38,995 nucleotides of DNA from Fidelibacterota bacterium (GTDB lineage Bacteria; Fidelibacterota; Marinisomatia; Marinisomatales; Marinisomataceae), in NCBI GenBank assembly GCA_019650355.1, contig BOWX01000003.1, forward strand, positions 1 through 38,995, read 5' to 3'. Below are positions 17,262-26,352 of the stretch, in pieces. Every line of letters begins with the position of its first letter. Within the stretch, counting starts at the first letter, position 1. The translations under genes were made by a program, and so were the position numbers. The notes beneath the pieces are model-generated. The model saw nothing but the letters and a program-made list of their open reading frames with translations. It had not been told where the DNA came from and did no database searches.

Positions 17262-20200
17262 CTAAAAACTTGGTCTAGTAGTATAGATTCCTGTTTTTTG
17301 TTCAACTTTTAGATCTTGAAGCATATCTGATTTTAAGTTTAATCTAAAATATAATCCTCTAGCATATCCATTAGGGGTCCAATCAACAAATAATTCCCAA
17401 CAATCAATTTCTCGATAAAGTGTCAAATTGTGTCGAACTATATTATTATCTATAAGATTAAATCTCGCATTATAATTTAACTTCCAATTGTTTGTGACAT
17501 TTATACTTGTATTAGAATTAAGCCAAAAATTCTCAATTTTATTGTCCGGATTAATTTTGTTTAATGTATAACTTACTCCAATTCTGCTTTGCCAAATATT
17601 CGAGGAAAAATCATTTAGAAAATTTTTTGTTTCTTCTGATAATTCATTATCATTTTGAATATCATTTTTTTACCCTTTAATGTAAAATTTGTTGAAAGCC
17701 CGATACCAGTAAGCCTAGGAATTGATCGGAGTTTATTTATTCTTATACTTTCTTCTTTATTAAACTCATAAAAATCATGAGTAAAATTCATATCAATATT
17801 TGTTCCATTTTTTAAGCTGCTTCTTAAAGAAGAATTTAAAGTGGATAATTTGAATTCTTCTTTGTTTACATCATACCCAGTATTCATACGTAAAGAAAAA
17901 AGATCTATTTTTTCTTCTTCATTATTTATACTTCTCTTTGCTTGAAATACATTTCCAAGAGATATGTTAATCTTTTTACTACTTGTTCTTGGAGTAGAGC
18001 CTATAAGGGTTCCAGAAAAATAATCATAGTATTCATCATTAAATTCCTGAAAATAATTATCATTTTTGAGATAATTAGGGGAATATGAAAATCCAATCCT
18101 TGGTGTCATTACATGTCTTATAGCTTGAAAATTTCCCACCTTAAATGGTAGAATGCCGTACACTTTGGTAGATATTGATAAAGCCAAATTTGAGGTAGTC
18201 CTATTTTTAAAGCGGTCAATCGTATTCAATTCTACTTCATTTTCTTCATTAATGGATGCTTCTTGAAATCTATTTACAAAGTCAGAACTGATATTAATAT
18301 TTGGGTTTATTGCAACATATTTAAAAGCAGTAAATGGAGCATTAATGCTAAATTTATTTTTTAACATCATATCACTTTGGTTAAAAGCAATAGCATTTCC
18401 ATCATCATCCTGCTCCCATTGAAAGCTGCTCACTCCTTCTTCGTCAATCAACTCTTGAGAGCGATAATAGTTTTTAGAATTATTTAAAATTCTTGAATTA
18501 AAATCCCATTGAATATTATTCAAAAAAGATTCGTTTGAATTGCGAAATAAGTTTCTTCTTCCAACTCGAAAATTTAATGAAGGAAGCGTGCTTGTGTTCT
18601 CTGTGATTGAAGAAGAAAGACTAGTGGGATTTTGATAAAAAGAAGATGAGCTATTAACCTTATTCTTGGACATTAAGTCTTGTTTGTTGGACACATTGAC
18701 GCTCATTGAGATATTTTTATCTTTCCATCTTTTTGAGTATGTAGCATTAGAAATTGCTTGCTGATTTAGTCTTTTGATTGGATCAATGCTTGTCTCACGA
18801 TTGTATTCACCATTACTGTAATAGCTTACATTCGATCTTAGTGTTTGGTCGTTACGAAGAATTTGATTGTGATTCCAATTTAAAGAAAAATCTGTCTTGT
18901 TGTTTTCATTTAGTTTTGCAATATCCTGTTCTGAGGAGCTCAAATGTTTACGAATTTCAAAGTTGAATCCACCGCTAAATTTGTAGCGATTTTTGTATTG
19001 ATTTTTTGATTTAAGAATTAAGCCCTGTCTATCAGCAAAAATAATTGAATTTTCAGAACCAAAATAATCATTTGGAGCAAAATAATATCCAAGCCCATCT
19101 AAGTAGTTTCCTCGATTATCTGATGACCCGAAAGATGGCATGATCCAACCGGATCTTCTTTCTTCATTGGAATGTGGAAAGATAGCTTTCGGTATACCAA
19201 AAATTGGTACACCTCCAACAACAATGTTTAATGGCTTTAATATAATTTTATCTCCATAAATAATTTTTGCCTGTTTACTTCCAATATAAAATTTTGATGG
19301 ATCACAGGATGTGAAAATGCAATCATCAATGTAAAAAGTGCTATCGGAAACAGTAGTAATTTGTGTGCCGATATAAGTATTATTTTGTACTTTAGTTTTA
19401 CCAGCAATTACTTTCCCTTTTCTATTTTTAATATTATAAACCATAGATTTTCCTGAAACTGGTTCGCGACCATTTTCAATTAAAGTAGGTTCTAAATTTT
19501 CATCTTCATTAAAAGCATTAGTGCTAAATGCTTCTAGAATGTTGCTTTTCCAGTCAAGATTTATTTGAGCAGCTGTTAAATCCATTCCAACTTGAACGAT
19601 GTTAGCATTCCCATACATTTTTGAGGATCTTGAATTAGTATCAAATTCTACTCTATCTCCACTATAATCTACTTTTTCCTGACCTGATGAATTTGAAGAA
19701 GAAGGAATAAATTTACCTATTACACCTCCATTAGATACTAATTCGGTAGCATTATTATTCTTTAATTGTAAGACAATTTTATCGCCCGAAATTTCATTTG
19801 TACCTTGATAAAGTGAATCTTCATATAGGTGTATAAAGCTTGAAGCCATTCCTTTAAGCTCAATTTCATCAACTTGATTATCTTTCATACTTATACTAAT
19901 AATATTACCAGTCAGTATATCTTGATTTTCAATGATTGATTTTGGTTATTATTATCTTTTCATACCCAAAGTTTTTAGAAAAATGGAACCATTTTCTAAA
20001 ACTTCTAATGATATAATTTCACTTTTGTCAAAAATAATTTCAATTAAATCACCCTCAATTTTTTGGTTTTTATCCTCAACAGTTGAATTACTTAAGAGTG
20101 TAATTTTTTCATTTTTATTATCCAACCTTCCTTTGGTAGAAGTAATTATTTGATTGCCGTTATTTATACTGACTCGTCCGAGTAGTTCTATTTTATCTTT

Positions 20201-20519
20201 TTCAGTATCGAAGAATAAAGAATCGCAAAATATTGTTTTATTTCCATCTTCAATTTTCACATTATCATAAAGTTTTACTATATCATTATCTGCTTGATTG
20301 TGTAGCTCTGTCACCAAAGAGTAGTTGATTCCCTTTTTTGAAAATAATGTTACCACTCAATGAAGTAAGGGTTTCATTATTAGTTTGAATGGATGATAAA
20401 GAATCAGCTTGTCTCAGCTCAATTTTATCTTGAGCTAAAATAATATTTAACATAAAGAATAAAACACATACTTTTTTAATCACATTATTATTAACGTTTT
20501 TTGTTGATTTATGTTTCAT
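17262..20519 (-). CDS. lptD: LPS-assembly outer-membrane protein LptD/OstA-like, at least four frameshifts
   Basis: Inserts lipopolysaccharide into the outer leaflet of the outer membrane. From the ATG at 20519 a signal segment (VCVLFFMLNIILAQ) is followed by an OstA/LptA-like domain (SGNIIFKKGNQLLFGD; next frame KLYDNVKIEDGNKTIFCDSL, VSINNGNQIITSTKGRLDNK). After shifts near 20295, 19960 and 19930 the long frame from MKDNQVDEIELKG carries NTYIGTQITTVSDSTFYIDD, FTSCDPSKFYIG and the beta barrel. Another shift in a seven-base run (17665-17671) leads to the end: RHNLTLYREIDCWELFVDWT, then PNGYARGLYFRLNL, a typical LptD C-terminus. About 1085 residues in total. First gene of the run leading to hisS and topA. 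The identity is firm; the frames near 19930-19960 are approximate. Confidence 0.88.
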
Positions 20520-20556
20520 CTTTGTAAAGTAGAAATGTAATGTATAAATTGATATA

Positions 20557-20868
20557 ATGTTAGAAAATCTGTTAAATAGCATTTCGGATAATCCTGCTTA
20601 TCTTGCTGTAGCAATAGTTTTAATTACTATGATAACCTTTAGTGTAATTAAAAAACTATTTAAAATTGTTACACTTGGGATAACCTTATTTATTTTATAC
20701 TGTGCTTATTTGCTTTTCACAAATCAACCTTTGCCAAACATGGATGAAATCAAAACACAGCTTGAAAGTAGTGAAGAAAAAATAGGTGATGTAATTGAGG
20801 ATTCTGTGTTAGATCCACTCAAAGAAAAAACTGAGACAATAAAAAATAATTTAGACGCATTAAAGTAA
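20557..20868 (+). CDS. Small membrane protein of unknown function
   Basis: 103 residues. Two hydrophobic stretches (YLAVAIVLITMITFSVI and IVTLGITLFILYCAYLLF) are separated by a short basic turn (KKLFK). A charged, probably helical or coiled tail follows (KTQLESSEEKIGDVIEDSVL, LKEKTETIKNNLDALK). No known family recognised. Its ATG is 37 bases from the divergent lptD start, and it is followed after 18 bases by the dienoyl-CoA-reductase-like gene. Codon use resembles its neighbours, and no frame on the other strand competes. Confidence 0.65.
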   Translation: MLENLLNSISDNPAYLAVAIVLITMITFSVIKKLFKIVTLGITLFILYCAYLLFTNQPLPNMDEIKTQLESSEEKIGDVIEDSVLDPLKEKTETIKNNLDALK

Positions 20869-20886
20869 TAAAGGGGAGAATACAAT

Positions 20887-21735
20887 ATGTTTAAAGACAA
20901 CTTATTAAAAAATAAAACTATTGTTGTTACCGGAGGTGGTTCTGGTTTAGGCAAAAGTATGGCAAGAAGATTTGGTGAGCTTGGAGCCAATTTAGTCATT
21001 AGCGGAAGAAGAAAAGAAGTACTTGAAGAAGCAGCTCACGATTTTTCAGAAAAAAATATCGATGTGTTAACTTGCCCTGGGGATGTTCGAAAAATCGAAG
21101 ATGTTGAAACTATGTCTAAACAGACATTAGATAAATTTGGAACAGTTGATGCGCTGTTGAATAATGCTGCTGGTAATTTTATTTCTCCAACTGAGATGCT
21201 TAGTCAAAATGCTTTTAAAGCTGTAATTGACATTGTGCTTATGGGCACATGGAATTGTACAAGTGTGCTCGGGAAAGAAATGATCAAAAATAAAAAAGGT
21301 AATATTCTAAGTATTGTAACCACATATGCTTGGACTGGCTCACCATTTGTGGTACCGTCTGCAGCTGCAAAAGCTGGTGTTTTGGCAATGACAAGATCAT
21401 TAGCTGTAGAGTGGGGTAAATATAATATTCGATTTAATGCAATAGCACCGGGACCTTTTCCTACAAAAGGAGCATGGTCAAGATTAATGCCTCCAGGATT
21501 TGATGATTTTGAAGATGATATGAAGAATAAAATTCCCATGAAACGTTTTGGGGAAAGACATGAATTAGAAAATCTAGCATCTTATTTAATGAGCGATGGT
21601 TCTGCATACATTAACGGAGAAGTTGTTACTATTGATGGCGGAGAATGGATAGCAGGAGCAGGAGAATTTTCCGATTTAACTAAATTGCCTGAATCAATGT
21701 GGAAAGCAATGGCCGAAAGTAGAAAGAAAAAATAA
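20887..21735 (+). CDS. 2,4-dienoyl-CoA reductase-like short-chain dehydrogenase
   Basis: 282 residues. Rossmann motif VVTGGGSGLGKSMARRFGEL and NNAAGN are standard short-chain dehydrogenase features. The active site is of the DECR type, not YxxxK: Tyr147 (TTYAWTGS), Ser158 and Lys162 (VVPSAAAKAG), with the same 11 and 15 residue spacing as Tyr199/Ser210/Lys214 of human DECR1. WGKYNIRFNAIAPGPFPTKG and INGEVVTIDGGEW also match that branch. It probably reduces 2,4-dienoyl-CoA during breakdown of polyunsaturated fatty acids. The Shine-Dalgarno sequence AAGGGGAG precedes the ATG. The stop abuts the next ATG with no gap. Confidence 0.85.
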   Translation: MFKDNLLKNKTIVVTGGGSGLGKSMARRFGELGANLVISGRRKEVLEEAAHDFSEKNIDVLTCPGDVRKIEDVETMSKQTLDKFGTVDALLNNAAGNFISPTEMLSQNAFKAVIDIVLMGTWNCTSVLGKEMIKNKKGNILSIVTTYAWTGSPFVVPSAAAKAGVLAMTRSLAVEWGKYNIRFNAIAPGPFPTKGAWSRLMPPGFDDFEDDMKNKIPMKRFGERHELENLASYLMSDGSAYINGEVVTIDGGEWIAGAGEFSDLTKLPESMWKAMAESRKKK

Positions 21736-22488
21736 ATGCTCGATTTAAACAACAAAACCGCAATAGTTTCTGGCGGATCAAAAGGAATAGGTAAAGCTAT
21801 TGCTACGAAACTTGCACAAGCGGGTGCAAATGTTGTGATTTGCAGCAGAAAAAAAGAAAATCTTGATTCTGCGGTTAATGAAGCATTATCAAATGGACTC
21901 ACTCTGATTCCTATTGAATGCAATACAAGCAATAAAGAATCCATTCAATCCGTTGTAGATCATACATTAGAAAAATTTAATGGAGTCGACATTTTAGTAA
22001 ATAACGCGGCGGCAAATCCCTACTATGGACCGATTTTAAATTCTGAAGATTCTCATTGGGATAAAATTTTTGATGTTAATGTTAAAGGCTATTTTAATTT
22101 TGCAAAAGCATGTAGTAAGACAATGATTGCCAATAATTCTGGTAAAATTATTAATGTAGCTTCCATAGCAGCTAAAACACCCCTCGAAGGTTTAGGGGTT
22201 TATAACATAAGTAAGGCTGCTGTAGTAATGCTTACAAAAGTCTTAGCTAAAGAGCTTGGTGAACATAATATTAATGTTAATACATTAGCTCCTGGGCTCA
22301 TTAAAACTGATTTCAGTAAAGCGTTATGGGAGAACGAAGATACATATAACAAAATTGTTAAATCAATTCCACAGGGTAAAATGGGATCGCCGGATGATAT
22401 ATCGGGAATGGCGCTTTATCTTGCATCTGAAGCATCAGACTTTGTGACAGGGTCAATTTTTACTGTTGATGGTGGGATAACCACCTAA
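21736..22488 (+). CDS. FabG/DHRS4-like short-chain dehydrogenase
   Basis: 250 residues with the classical pattern: IVSGGSKGIGKAIATKLAQA (NAD(P)-binding), LVNNAAANP, NVASIAAK (catalytic Ser), VYNISKAAVVML (Tyr and Lys of YxxxK), LAPGLIKTDF and the end TGSIFTVDGGITT. The overall pattern is close to DHRS4-like carbonyl reductases and 3-oxoacyl reductases. It starts immediately after the dienoyl-CoA-reductase-like gene, so a shared role in fatty acid or acyl-CoA redox chemistry is likely but inferred. The stop is one base from the stop of the convergent HAD gene. Confidence 0.88.
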   Translation: MLDLNNKTAIVSGGSKGIGKAIATKLAQAGANVVICSRKKENLDSAVNEALSNGLTLIPIECNTSNKESIQSVVDHTLEKFNGVDILVNNAAANPYYGPILNSEDSHWDKIFDVNVKGYFNFAKACSKTMIANNSGKIINVASIAAKTPLEGLGVYNISKAAVVMLTKVLAKELGEHNINVNTLAPGLIKTDFSKALWENEDTYNKIVKSIPQGKMGSPDDISGMALYLASEASDFVTGSIFTVDGGITT

Positions 22489-22489
22489 G

Positions 22490-23134
22490 TCAATCTAAAA
22501 TCCAATCTGAAAACGATTGAATATTAGAAAAAGTTTTTGAACCTGTGGCTTGAAGTCTTTCTAAATTGTTATGGCCATTGGAAAGTAGTGCACAATCAAT
22601 GTTAAGTGCTTTTGAAACGGTAAAGTCTAGCATACTATCACCAACAATAATTGTTTGTTCAAGTGGTATATCAGTATTATTTAATAATTCTCTTCCTTCA
22701 AATTCTTTTCCATAGCCTGATGGTGTATTGCTTATACCAACAACATTATCAAGTAGATGTGTAATGCCAAAAAAATCTACTTGCTCTTCAAGTCGACTTT
22801 GAACTGTTGCAGATAATATGCTTTGTGTAACTCCCAATTTCTGGAAACGTGCAATGGTATCTTGAGCATAAGGTTGTAAAGCTAGTTTTTTAAACTTTTG
22901 TTCAAAGCCTTGATGAAATTCATCATTAGCAATTGTAAAATCCTCTTTTGAAAAATCAAATCCAATGGACTCATAAAAAGTTTTAATTGGGAAAAGAAAT
23001 TTCTTTCTATATTTTTCTTCAGTCATTTCGGGAAGCTTTCTTTTTTCTAAAGATACATTAAGTAGATCAACGCACAAGGTTAAATCATTGAGTAAAGTTC
23101 CATTCCAATCCCAAATTATGTGCTTATATTTCAC
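22490..23134 (-). CDS. HAD-superfamily hydrolase (phosphoglycolate-phosphatase-like)
   Basis: 214 residues from a GTG at 23134 (MKYKHIIWDWNGTLLNDLTL). Motif I is DWNGT, with the nucleophile Asp. Motif II is around QSILSATVQS, the Lys is in KEFEGREL, and motif IV is TIIVGDSMLDFTVSKALNID. The helical cap lies between. It resembles Gph-type phosphatases of small phosphorylated metabolites; the substrate is unknown. A longer open frame reaches 23305, but this overlaps the Nudix coding sequence and adds a non-family segment. The start codon is only four bases from the divergent Nudix start, so promoter elements must lie inside coding sequence. Confidence 0.87.
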   Translation of the reverse strand: MKYKHIIWDWNGTLLNDLTLCVDLLNVSLEKRKLPEMTEEKYRKKFLFPIKTFYESIGFDFSKEDFTIANDEFHQGFEQKFKKLALQPYAQDTIARFQKLGVTQSILSATVQSRLEEQVDFFGITHLLDNVVGISNTPSGYGKEFEGRELLNNTDIPLEQTIIVGDSMLDFTVSKALNIDCALLSNGHNNLERLQATGSKTFSNIQSFSDWILD

Positions 23135-23138
23135 GGAT

Positions 23139-23774
23139 ATGAAAGTAGACAAAATAATTGCATTAATAAAGGAAAGAGTTGGCAGTAATTCTGAATTACC
23201 TGGATGGAAAAGCCATAAAAAAATGGCTGTAATTCCAATAAATAGTATTACAGAAAAAGCATTTATTCCTCCAAAAGATGCTAAGCAGGCTAGCGTAAGC
23301 ATCATTTTATTTGAAGAAAATAATCAATTATTTTTTTTGCTAACAAAAAGAACTGATAATGTTGAGCATCATAAAGGCCAAGTATCTTTACCTGGGGGAG
23401 CTATTGATAAAAATGAAACTGCACAAAATGCTTCACTTAGAGAGACAAACGAAGAAATTGGGATTGATTCTTCAAGCTTAAAAAGCCTTGGACAACTTTC
23501 TAGCCTTTATACACCAGTATCGTATTTTAATATCCATGTTTTTTTATGGTATTCAAAGATTCAGCCTCAAATTAAAATTAATAATAGCGAAGTTGATCAG
23601 GTTTATAAGGTTAGTCTTGATGAATTACTTGATAATAATTTAGTTTCAAAAACTCCAATTAATAGTTCTGGTTTTAAAATAAATGTTCCAGCTTTTCATT
23701 TTAATGAATGTATTTGTTGGGGTGCAACTGCAATGATTATTACAGAACTTAAAGATATCATTAATGAATCTTAG
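23139..23774 (+). CDS. NudL-like Nudix hydrolase (CoA pyrophosphatase family)
   Basis: 211 residues. The segment FLLTKRTDNVEHHKGQVSLP is the LLTxR..HxGQvxxPGG signature of CoA-pyrophosphatase Nudix proteins. It is followed by the Nudix box GGAIDKNETAQNASLRETNE/EIG with its metal-binding Glu residues. It probably cleaves CoA or its derivatives to phosphopantetheine and adenosine diphosphate products. The open frame reaches back to 23088, but those residues are the reverse strand of the HAD gene. The ATG at 23139 (MKVDKIIALIKERVG) gives the normal N-terminal helix. The stop touches that of the convergent FTR1 gene. Confidence 0.88.
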   Translation: MKVDKIIALIKERVGSNSELPGWKSHKKMAVIPINSITEKAFIPPKDAKQASVSIILFEENNQLFFLLTKRTDNVEHHKGQVSLPGGAIDKNETAQNASLRETNEEIGIDSSSLKSLGQLSSLYTPVSYFNIHVFLWYSKIQPQIKINNSEVDQVYKVSLDELLDNNLVSKTPINSSGFKINVPAFHFNECICWGATAMIITELKDIINES

Positions 23775-24638
23775 CTATGTTTTTTTAGGATTAGACGCTC
23801 TTTTCCAAAAATACGAAACTAGGGTTAAAGTTAGTAACCAGCTTAAAAGCTCAGTAGAGGTTGGATTGCCATTGTATCCAAAAAAACCTTTGAATAATTG
23901 TCCTATTGCACCTTTATCACTTAACAGTGGTTTAGGAGTTCCATTATTATCAATATTAAATCCAAAAACGGGACCTTTATCATTAACATTCCATATTTCC
24001 ATTTGCTTCATTTCATCTTTTGTGTAAAATGCTTCTTCAAATTCATGAACACCATACGCAACTAACCCAGCGCACACAAAAATGAGTAATATAGATGTAA
24101 CATTAAAGAACTGTTTCAAAGGAACCCTTTTCCCTTGAACGAAGATTGCGTAACCAATCATAAGTGCAACAATAGATCCTAAAATTGAACCACCGATGGA
24201 AAGACCACTTGATTGAATTACAATAGCATACATGAAAAGCACAACTTCAACACCTTCTCTGAAAATTGCAAAAAATGTTAATGCAAAAAGACCTAAAGAA
24301 ACATTCTTATCTTTTTCAATAATGTCTGAAGCTTCTTTTTCTAAACTTGCAGCAACATTTTTATTTCTTCCCATCCATATAATCATTGTTGAAAGCAAAA
24401 AAGCAGCAATTAACATTGTTGTTCCTTCAAATAGAGCAGCCTGTTTTCCTTCAAAGCCTCCATACGCAATTTGAAATATAACGGCAAAGATTCCAGTAGC
24501 AATAAATGATGCAATAACACCATTAATTATACTTTTCTTTAAGTGTTCTCTACCTGTTTTAACAATGAAAGTATACAGTATTCCTACTACAAGCACTCCT
24601 TCAAGCACTTCTCTAAACATAATTAAAAATTCACTCAT
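23775..24638 (-). CDS. FTR1-family high-affinity iron permease
   Basis: 287 residues, about seven membrane helices. Both REXXE-type iron-passage motifs are present: FREVLEGVLVVGIL at the N-terminus and FREGVEVVLFMYAI near residue 125. A soluble loop before the last helix contains acidic and aromatic residues (EEAFYTKDEMKQMEIWNV). FTR1/EfeU permeases import ferric iron after oxidation by a copper protein. The gene lies 93 bases downstream of the azurin-like lipoprotein gene. AAAGGGG precedes the ATG and an inverted repeat lies right next to it. Confidence 0.92.
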   Translation of the reverse strand: MSEFLIMFREVLEGVLVVGILYTFIVKTGREHLKKSIINGVIASFIATGIFAVIFQIAYGGFEGKQAALFEGTTMLIAAFLLSTMIIWMGRNKNVAASLEKEASDIIEKDKNVSLGLFALTFFAIFREGVEVVLFMYAIVIQSSGLSIGGSILGSIVALMIGYAIFVQGKRVPLKQFFNVTSILLIFVCAGLVAYGVHEFEEAFYTKDEMKQMEIWNVNDKGPVFGFNIDNNGTPKPLLSDKGAIGQLFKGFFGYNGNPTSTELLSWLLTLTLVSYFWKRASNPKKT

Positions 24639-24649
24639 ATTTTCCCCTT

Positions 24650-24666
24650 TTGAGATTTGGTCTCAA
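24650..24666 (-). promoter_or_regulatory. Inverted repeat at the ribosome binding site of the FTR1 gene
   Basis: TTGAGA-TTTGG-TCTCAA, a perfect six-base inverted repeat, ends at the AAAGGGG ribosome binding site (24650-24644). It could be an operator for a metal-responsive repressor or a small RNA hairpin. It does not resemble the E. coli Fur box. Confidence 0.4.
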
Positions 24667-24731
24667 TATTAGAATTGTAATATATGCAGATTTATCAATT
24701 CATCCAAGCGTGTTAATGCTCTATAAAGGAA

Positions 24732-25178
24732 TTACTCAACAATCATATAACCACGCATTGAACCTGCATGGGCAATATATGTACAGACATACAAATATTT
24801 ACCTGGCTTTTTAGGCGCGTCAAATTCAATAGTAGTTTCTTCTTGCTTATCTATTAATATAGATTTTGCTAGAATTCTATTGTCGTCCGGAGCATCACCA
24901 CCAAAGTAGCTTTCAGCTAGCTTGATAATCTCTGGAGCAGCAGATTCATCTTTAAAAATGACAATATTGTGTTGCATTTCACCCATAAACTCTAAAGGAG
25001 TATTGTTTTTTAAAACAATTTTTACCTTGGAACCTGCTTTAACTGTGAATTCTTCAACATCATATTTCATTTCAGCACCTAAAGATCCGATATTTACTAC
25101 TTGCGCTTCCTTTGGAGTTCCACCACCGCATGCAATAAATATGAATATTGAAAGTGTTAACAATAACTTGTTATACAT
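24732..25178 (-). CDS. Azurin-like blue copper lipoprotein
   Basis: 148 residues. Lipobox IFIFIACGGG with Cys17 anchors it to a membrane. The copper site matches azurin: His70 (MQHNIVIF), Cys132, His137 and Met141 (YVCTYIAHAGSMRGYM), with the same +5 and +9 spacing as Cys112/His117/Met121. PDDNRILAKSILIDKQEETT also follows the azurin fold. It carries one electron in the periplasmic space. The next gene downstream is FTR1, so it may serve iron oxidation or reduction linked to uptake, or act as a respiratory electron carrier; this is inferred. GAGGGG lies five bases before the ATG. Confidence 0.92.
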   Translation of the reverse strand: MYNKLLLTLSIFIFIACGGGTPKEAQVVNIGSLGAEMKYDVEEFTVKAGSKVKIVLKNNTPLEFMGEMQHNIVIFKDESAAPEIIKLAESYFGGDAPDDNRILAKSILIDKQEETTIEFDAPKKPGKYLYVCTYIAHAGSMRGYMIVE

Positions 25179-25190
25179 TTTTCCCCTCTT

Positions 25191-26054
25191 TCATTTAAAT
25201 TTTGGTAATAGCGAATTACTATTTTCCATGTATTTTTTATAATCTGGCCTACTTTGCATCATAGCTTGATCCATAATAGGGCCCGTAATATAATAAAAAA
25301 TTGACCCCATAATCAATGGACTTAAAAATGAACCTGCAATAAATAAAAGATTTTCACTAGAAATGCTAAAAGTAAAAATGCTTATCCATACAACAAGATC
25401 GCCAAAATAATTAGGATGTCTTGAAAACTTCCATAATCCGCTTTTGCAAATTTTACCTTTATTTTTTGGATCTTTTCTAAAAGCTTTTAATTGTAAATCA
25501 CTAATTGATTCCCAAGCTAGACCAATAAAAAATATTGTTGATGCAAACATAGTCTCAATGAATGATAAAGGTTTTTCATTTAGATACCCAAAGTAAATTG
25601 ATACGCCTACTAAGGTACATAAACCTCCTTGAAGTAGAAAAACTCTTATGAAACTATGCCACCAATAGTTTTTACCGCTTTCTTTTCTCCATTCAACATA
25701 TCTAAAATCTTCACCATGACCAATGTTTCTAAATCCAATATGTGACGCTAGTCTTATTGCCCATAGTGATACTAGGAATAGAATGAACAACGATCTTTCA
25801 GAGTAAACTTGGTCCATTGATACAAGTAGTGAGGACCCAAGAACTATAAACGCAGGCCCCCAAAAAATATCAACAATACTTGCATCTTTAACAATTAAAC
25901 TCACAATCCATAAAACACTCATAAATGCAATTACTGATCCAAAGCCAGTTATTAAATGATGATTAGCAAGGATTTGATTATTTGGTGTAGAAATATATGA
26001 CAAAATCACAATAAGAGAAATTGTAATACAGTTCATAATAACTATTCTTTTCAT
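25191..26054 (-). CDS. DUF1295 membrane protein (steroid-5-alpha-reductase/isoprenylcysteine-methyltransferase-like)
   Basis: 287 residues with about seven membrane helices. VDIFWGPAFIVLG, WAIRLASHIGFRN, EDFRYVEWRKE and the C-terminal KICKSGLWKFSRHPNYFGDL are signatures of DUF1295. The SRHPNYFG motif is shared with ICMT-like methyltransferases and sterol reductases. The reaction is unknown; related proteins reduce or methylate lipids. One base separates it from the VOC gene upstream, and the azurin gene follows after 12 bases. Confidence 0.9.
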   Translation of the reverse strand: MKRIVIMNCITISLIVILSYISTPNNQILANHHLITGFGSVIAFMSVLWIVSLIVKDASIVDIFWGPAFIVLGSSLLVSMDQVYSERSLFILFLVSLWAIRLASHIGFRNIGHGEDFRYVEWRKESGKNYWWHSFIRVFLLQGGLCTLVGVSIYFGYLNEKPLSFIETMFASTIFFIGLAWESISDLQLKAFRKDPKNKGKICKSGLWKFSRHPNYFGDLVVWISIFTFSISSENLLFIAGSFLSPLIMGSIFYYITGPIMDQAMMQSRPDYKKYMENSNSLLPKFK

Positions 26055-26055
26055 T

Positions 26056-26352
26056 TTAGTACCTCAGAATTTCTATGTTGTTGCCAGATCTATCTTTTAT
26101 ATACACTGATACAGATCCATCTCGATGAGTTACGGGCTTACCATAATCTTCTACATTATCTTTTAGTATGGCAAAGTGGAATGGATGTTGTTCAGGTAAA
26201 ACTAAAGCTAATTTAACGTTATCAAATTCAAGCATTGCCCAAGAACTATCTTGATATAAAATATCACATTTAAAATTTTCAGTATACCACTCAACTGATT
26301 TATTTATATCATCAGTACAAATGGCTACGTGATCTAAAATATCTTTTTTCAT
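26056..26352 (-). CDS. VOC-family (glyoxalase/bleomycin-resistance fold) protein
   Basis: 98 residues, close to one full betaalphabetabetabeta pair: LDHVAICTDDINKSVEWYTE, then WAMLEFDNVKLALVLPE, HFAILKDNVEDYGKPVTHRD and KDRSGNNIEILRY. The His of DHVA and the Glu of NIEI sit where metal ligands are found in many VOC enzymes. Substrate unknown. First gene of the VOC-DUF1295-azurin-FTR1 unit. AAAAGGG precedes the ATG. Confidence 0.85.
   Translation of the reverse strand: MKKDILDHVAICTDDINKSVEWYTENFKCDILYQDSSWAMLEFDNVKLALVLPEQHPFHFAILKDNVEDYGKPVTHRDGSVSVYIKDRSGNNIEILRY

Noticed and set aside
17262-20519. lptD, argS, glyS and the other broken genes as pseudogenes
   Set aside because: Both sides of every break stay conserved to the end of the family, and several are essential. 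Real decay would also bring stops and substitutions.
23135-23305. Longer HAD reading frame starting at 23305
   Set aside because: It overlaps the Nudix coding sequence, and the added residues do not belong to the HAD fold, which begins right at the GTG at 23134.
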